Origin: CAZSSM01 sp964609385
GTDB taxonomy: Bacteria; Planctomycetota; Planctomycetia; Isosphaerales; Isosphaeraceae
Direction of reading: 5' to 3'
Length of the DNA: 24,774 bases
Assembly (NCBI GenBank): GCA_964609385.1
Contig: CAZSSM010000098.1
Location: 1 to 24,774, forward strand
A model generated the notes under the pieces. It saw nothing but the letters and a program-made list of their open reading frames with translations. It did no database searches and was not told where the DNA came from. Numbering within the stretch: position 1 is the stretch's first letter; each line of letters starts with the position of its first letter. Positions 23,987 through 24,774 of this stretch are shown piece after piece. The position numbers were made by a program, and so were the translations under genes.

Positions 23987-24774
23987 TCAGGGTCCCGGCG
24001 GCAGGGTGCGGCCCATTTGGCCACGCACCGCCAGGAGGTCGTCGATGTCCACGTCGCCATCGCCGTCGACGTCGAAGATCGCGCCGAAGAGGATCCCCAT
24101 CCGCGCCGCGTTGGTGGCCGAGAGGTCCAAGGCGTTGACCACGCCGTCGTCGTTGACGTCGCCGGTAAGGACCGCCAAGGCGATGTCAAAGTCGTTACCC
24201 CCGGATCCGTCGCCGTCACCGTCGAGGCGTCCCCCGCCCTCGGCGCGGATGGCCGTGAGTCCGTCTCCGGCGAGCGAGAGATGGAGGTTGGCCTGAGTCA
24301 AGGGCGAGTCGAAGGTCCAGGTCAGCGTGTCGGTTCCGGACCCTTGGATCGCGTCGATGTCCACGGCGCCGATTCCGTCGAGCTGGAGGCTGGCTTGCTC
24401 GGCGGTCACCGGGACATCGAAGGTGGCGCGGATTCCCGTGATCGCCCAGGGCAGTGCGTTGAGTCCCTCGGGGTTGTTGAGTAGATCATAAGCGTTTCCG
24501 TGGCCGTAGAGGGCTTGCAGTCCGGTCAGTTCGGGTGCGTCGGAAAGCCTCCAGAGCTCGCGTCCGTTGATGCCGTTGTCGGCATTGAAGAAGAGGGTGT
24601 CGCCCACGGCCGTGAGCTGATCTGGGAAGGATCCGTTGTAGCTCCCAGGTTGGATGTCCTTAACGAGGACGGTTCCGTCCTCCGTCCCATCGCTTTGCCA
24701 GAGTTCTATGCCGTTGAGTCCGTCGTCGGCGATGAAGAAGAGGATGCCTCCGACGTCGGTGAGCTGATCTGGAT
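23987..24774 (-). CDS. ELWRT-repeat protein with C-terminal dockerin (5' end outside window)
   Basis: This is the C-terminal 262 codons of a large exported protein; the frame stays open to the window edge, well beyond the GTG at 24607. The visible part starts with two ELWRT-type units: LTDVGGILFFIADDGLNG then IELWQSDGTEDGTVLVKDI, and LTAVGDTLFFNADNGINGRE. A beta-rich linker follows (about 24280-24520). It ends in a type I dockerin with two calcium-loop repeats, TGDVNDDGVVNALDLSA and FDVDGDGDVDIDDLLAVRG. Planctomycete surface proteins often have this build. The ELWRT units probably form a propeller-like or adhesive structure; the dockerin may anchor it or bind a cohesin. Substrate or partner is unknown. 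Confidence 0.88.
   Translation of the reverse strand, partial: PDQLTDVGGILFFIADDGLNGIELWQSDGTEDGTVLVKDIQPGSYNGSFPDQLTAVGDTLFFNADNGINGRELWRLSDAPELTGLQALYGHGNAYDLLNNPEGLNALPWAITGIRATFDVPVTAEQASLQLDGIGAVDIDAIQGSGTDTLTWTFDSPLTQANLHLSLAGDGLTAIRAEGGGRLDGDGDGSGGNDFDIALAVLTGDVNDDGVVNALDLSATNAARMGILFGAIFDVDGDGDVDIDDLLAVRGQMGRTLPPGP

Noticed and set aside
1..24774. CRISPR arrays, tRNA or rRNA genes, insertion sequences
   Set aside because: I looked for regularly spaced repeats, T-arm-like GGTTCGAATCC contexts and transposase motifs and found none.

Overview
The window looks like chromosomal DNA from a high-GC planctomycete, perhaps of the Isosphaeraceae type. This is inferred from the gene set, not from a marker gene: a secreted sulfatase with a CTPTR active site, a PEP-CTERM protein, an ELWRT-repeat protein with a dockerin, a BlaI/M56 pair with an enlarged periplasmic part, a TIGR03032-type protein, and very long proteins with low-complexity inserts. 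I saw no rRNA, tRNA, CRISPR array, transposase or integrase.

Layout from left to right. Positions 1-2866: the 3' part of a GntP-type permease with a large hydrophilic insertion, then an exported sulfatase. Positions 2867-6061: sparsely coding, with a 90-residue orphan, a zinc-independent MDR oxidoreductase and a small two-helix membrane protein, all on the minus strand and separated by long gaps. Positions 6222-8251: a two-gene accessory module, an OLD/AAA_15-like ABC-fold ATPase overlapping by 4 bp a DUF4435 (TOPRIM-like) gene, an arrangement typical of anti-phage modules such as PARIS. The ATPase frame is broken by one in-frame TAG, and its middle is markedly AT-rich. Positions 8413-13398: a 1661-residue membrane-anchored ankyrin-repeat protein. 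Positions 13419-16242: a blaI-blaR1-like regulatory pair on the minus strand, preceded by a striking pair of identical palindromes that overlap a plausible promoter. Positions 16584-20044: an MMPL/RND-type exporter and a dual-specificity phosphatase. Positions 20393-21907: a PilT-like retraction ATPase with a long N-terminal extension. Positions 21976-24774: a TIGR03032-type protein, a PEP-CTERM protein and the 3' part of an ELWRT/dockerin protein, all on the minus strand.

The strongest functional couplings are the ATGA-overlapping ATPase-DUF4435 pair and the ATGA-overlapping BlaI-M56 pair with its operator. The most interesting place is 6222-8251: a defence-like module whose sensor ATPase seems to have been inactivated recently by one base change, or is read through, while every downstream motif is still intact in the same frame. 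Most of the other long open frames are antisense shadows caused by high GC.
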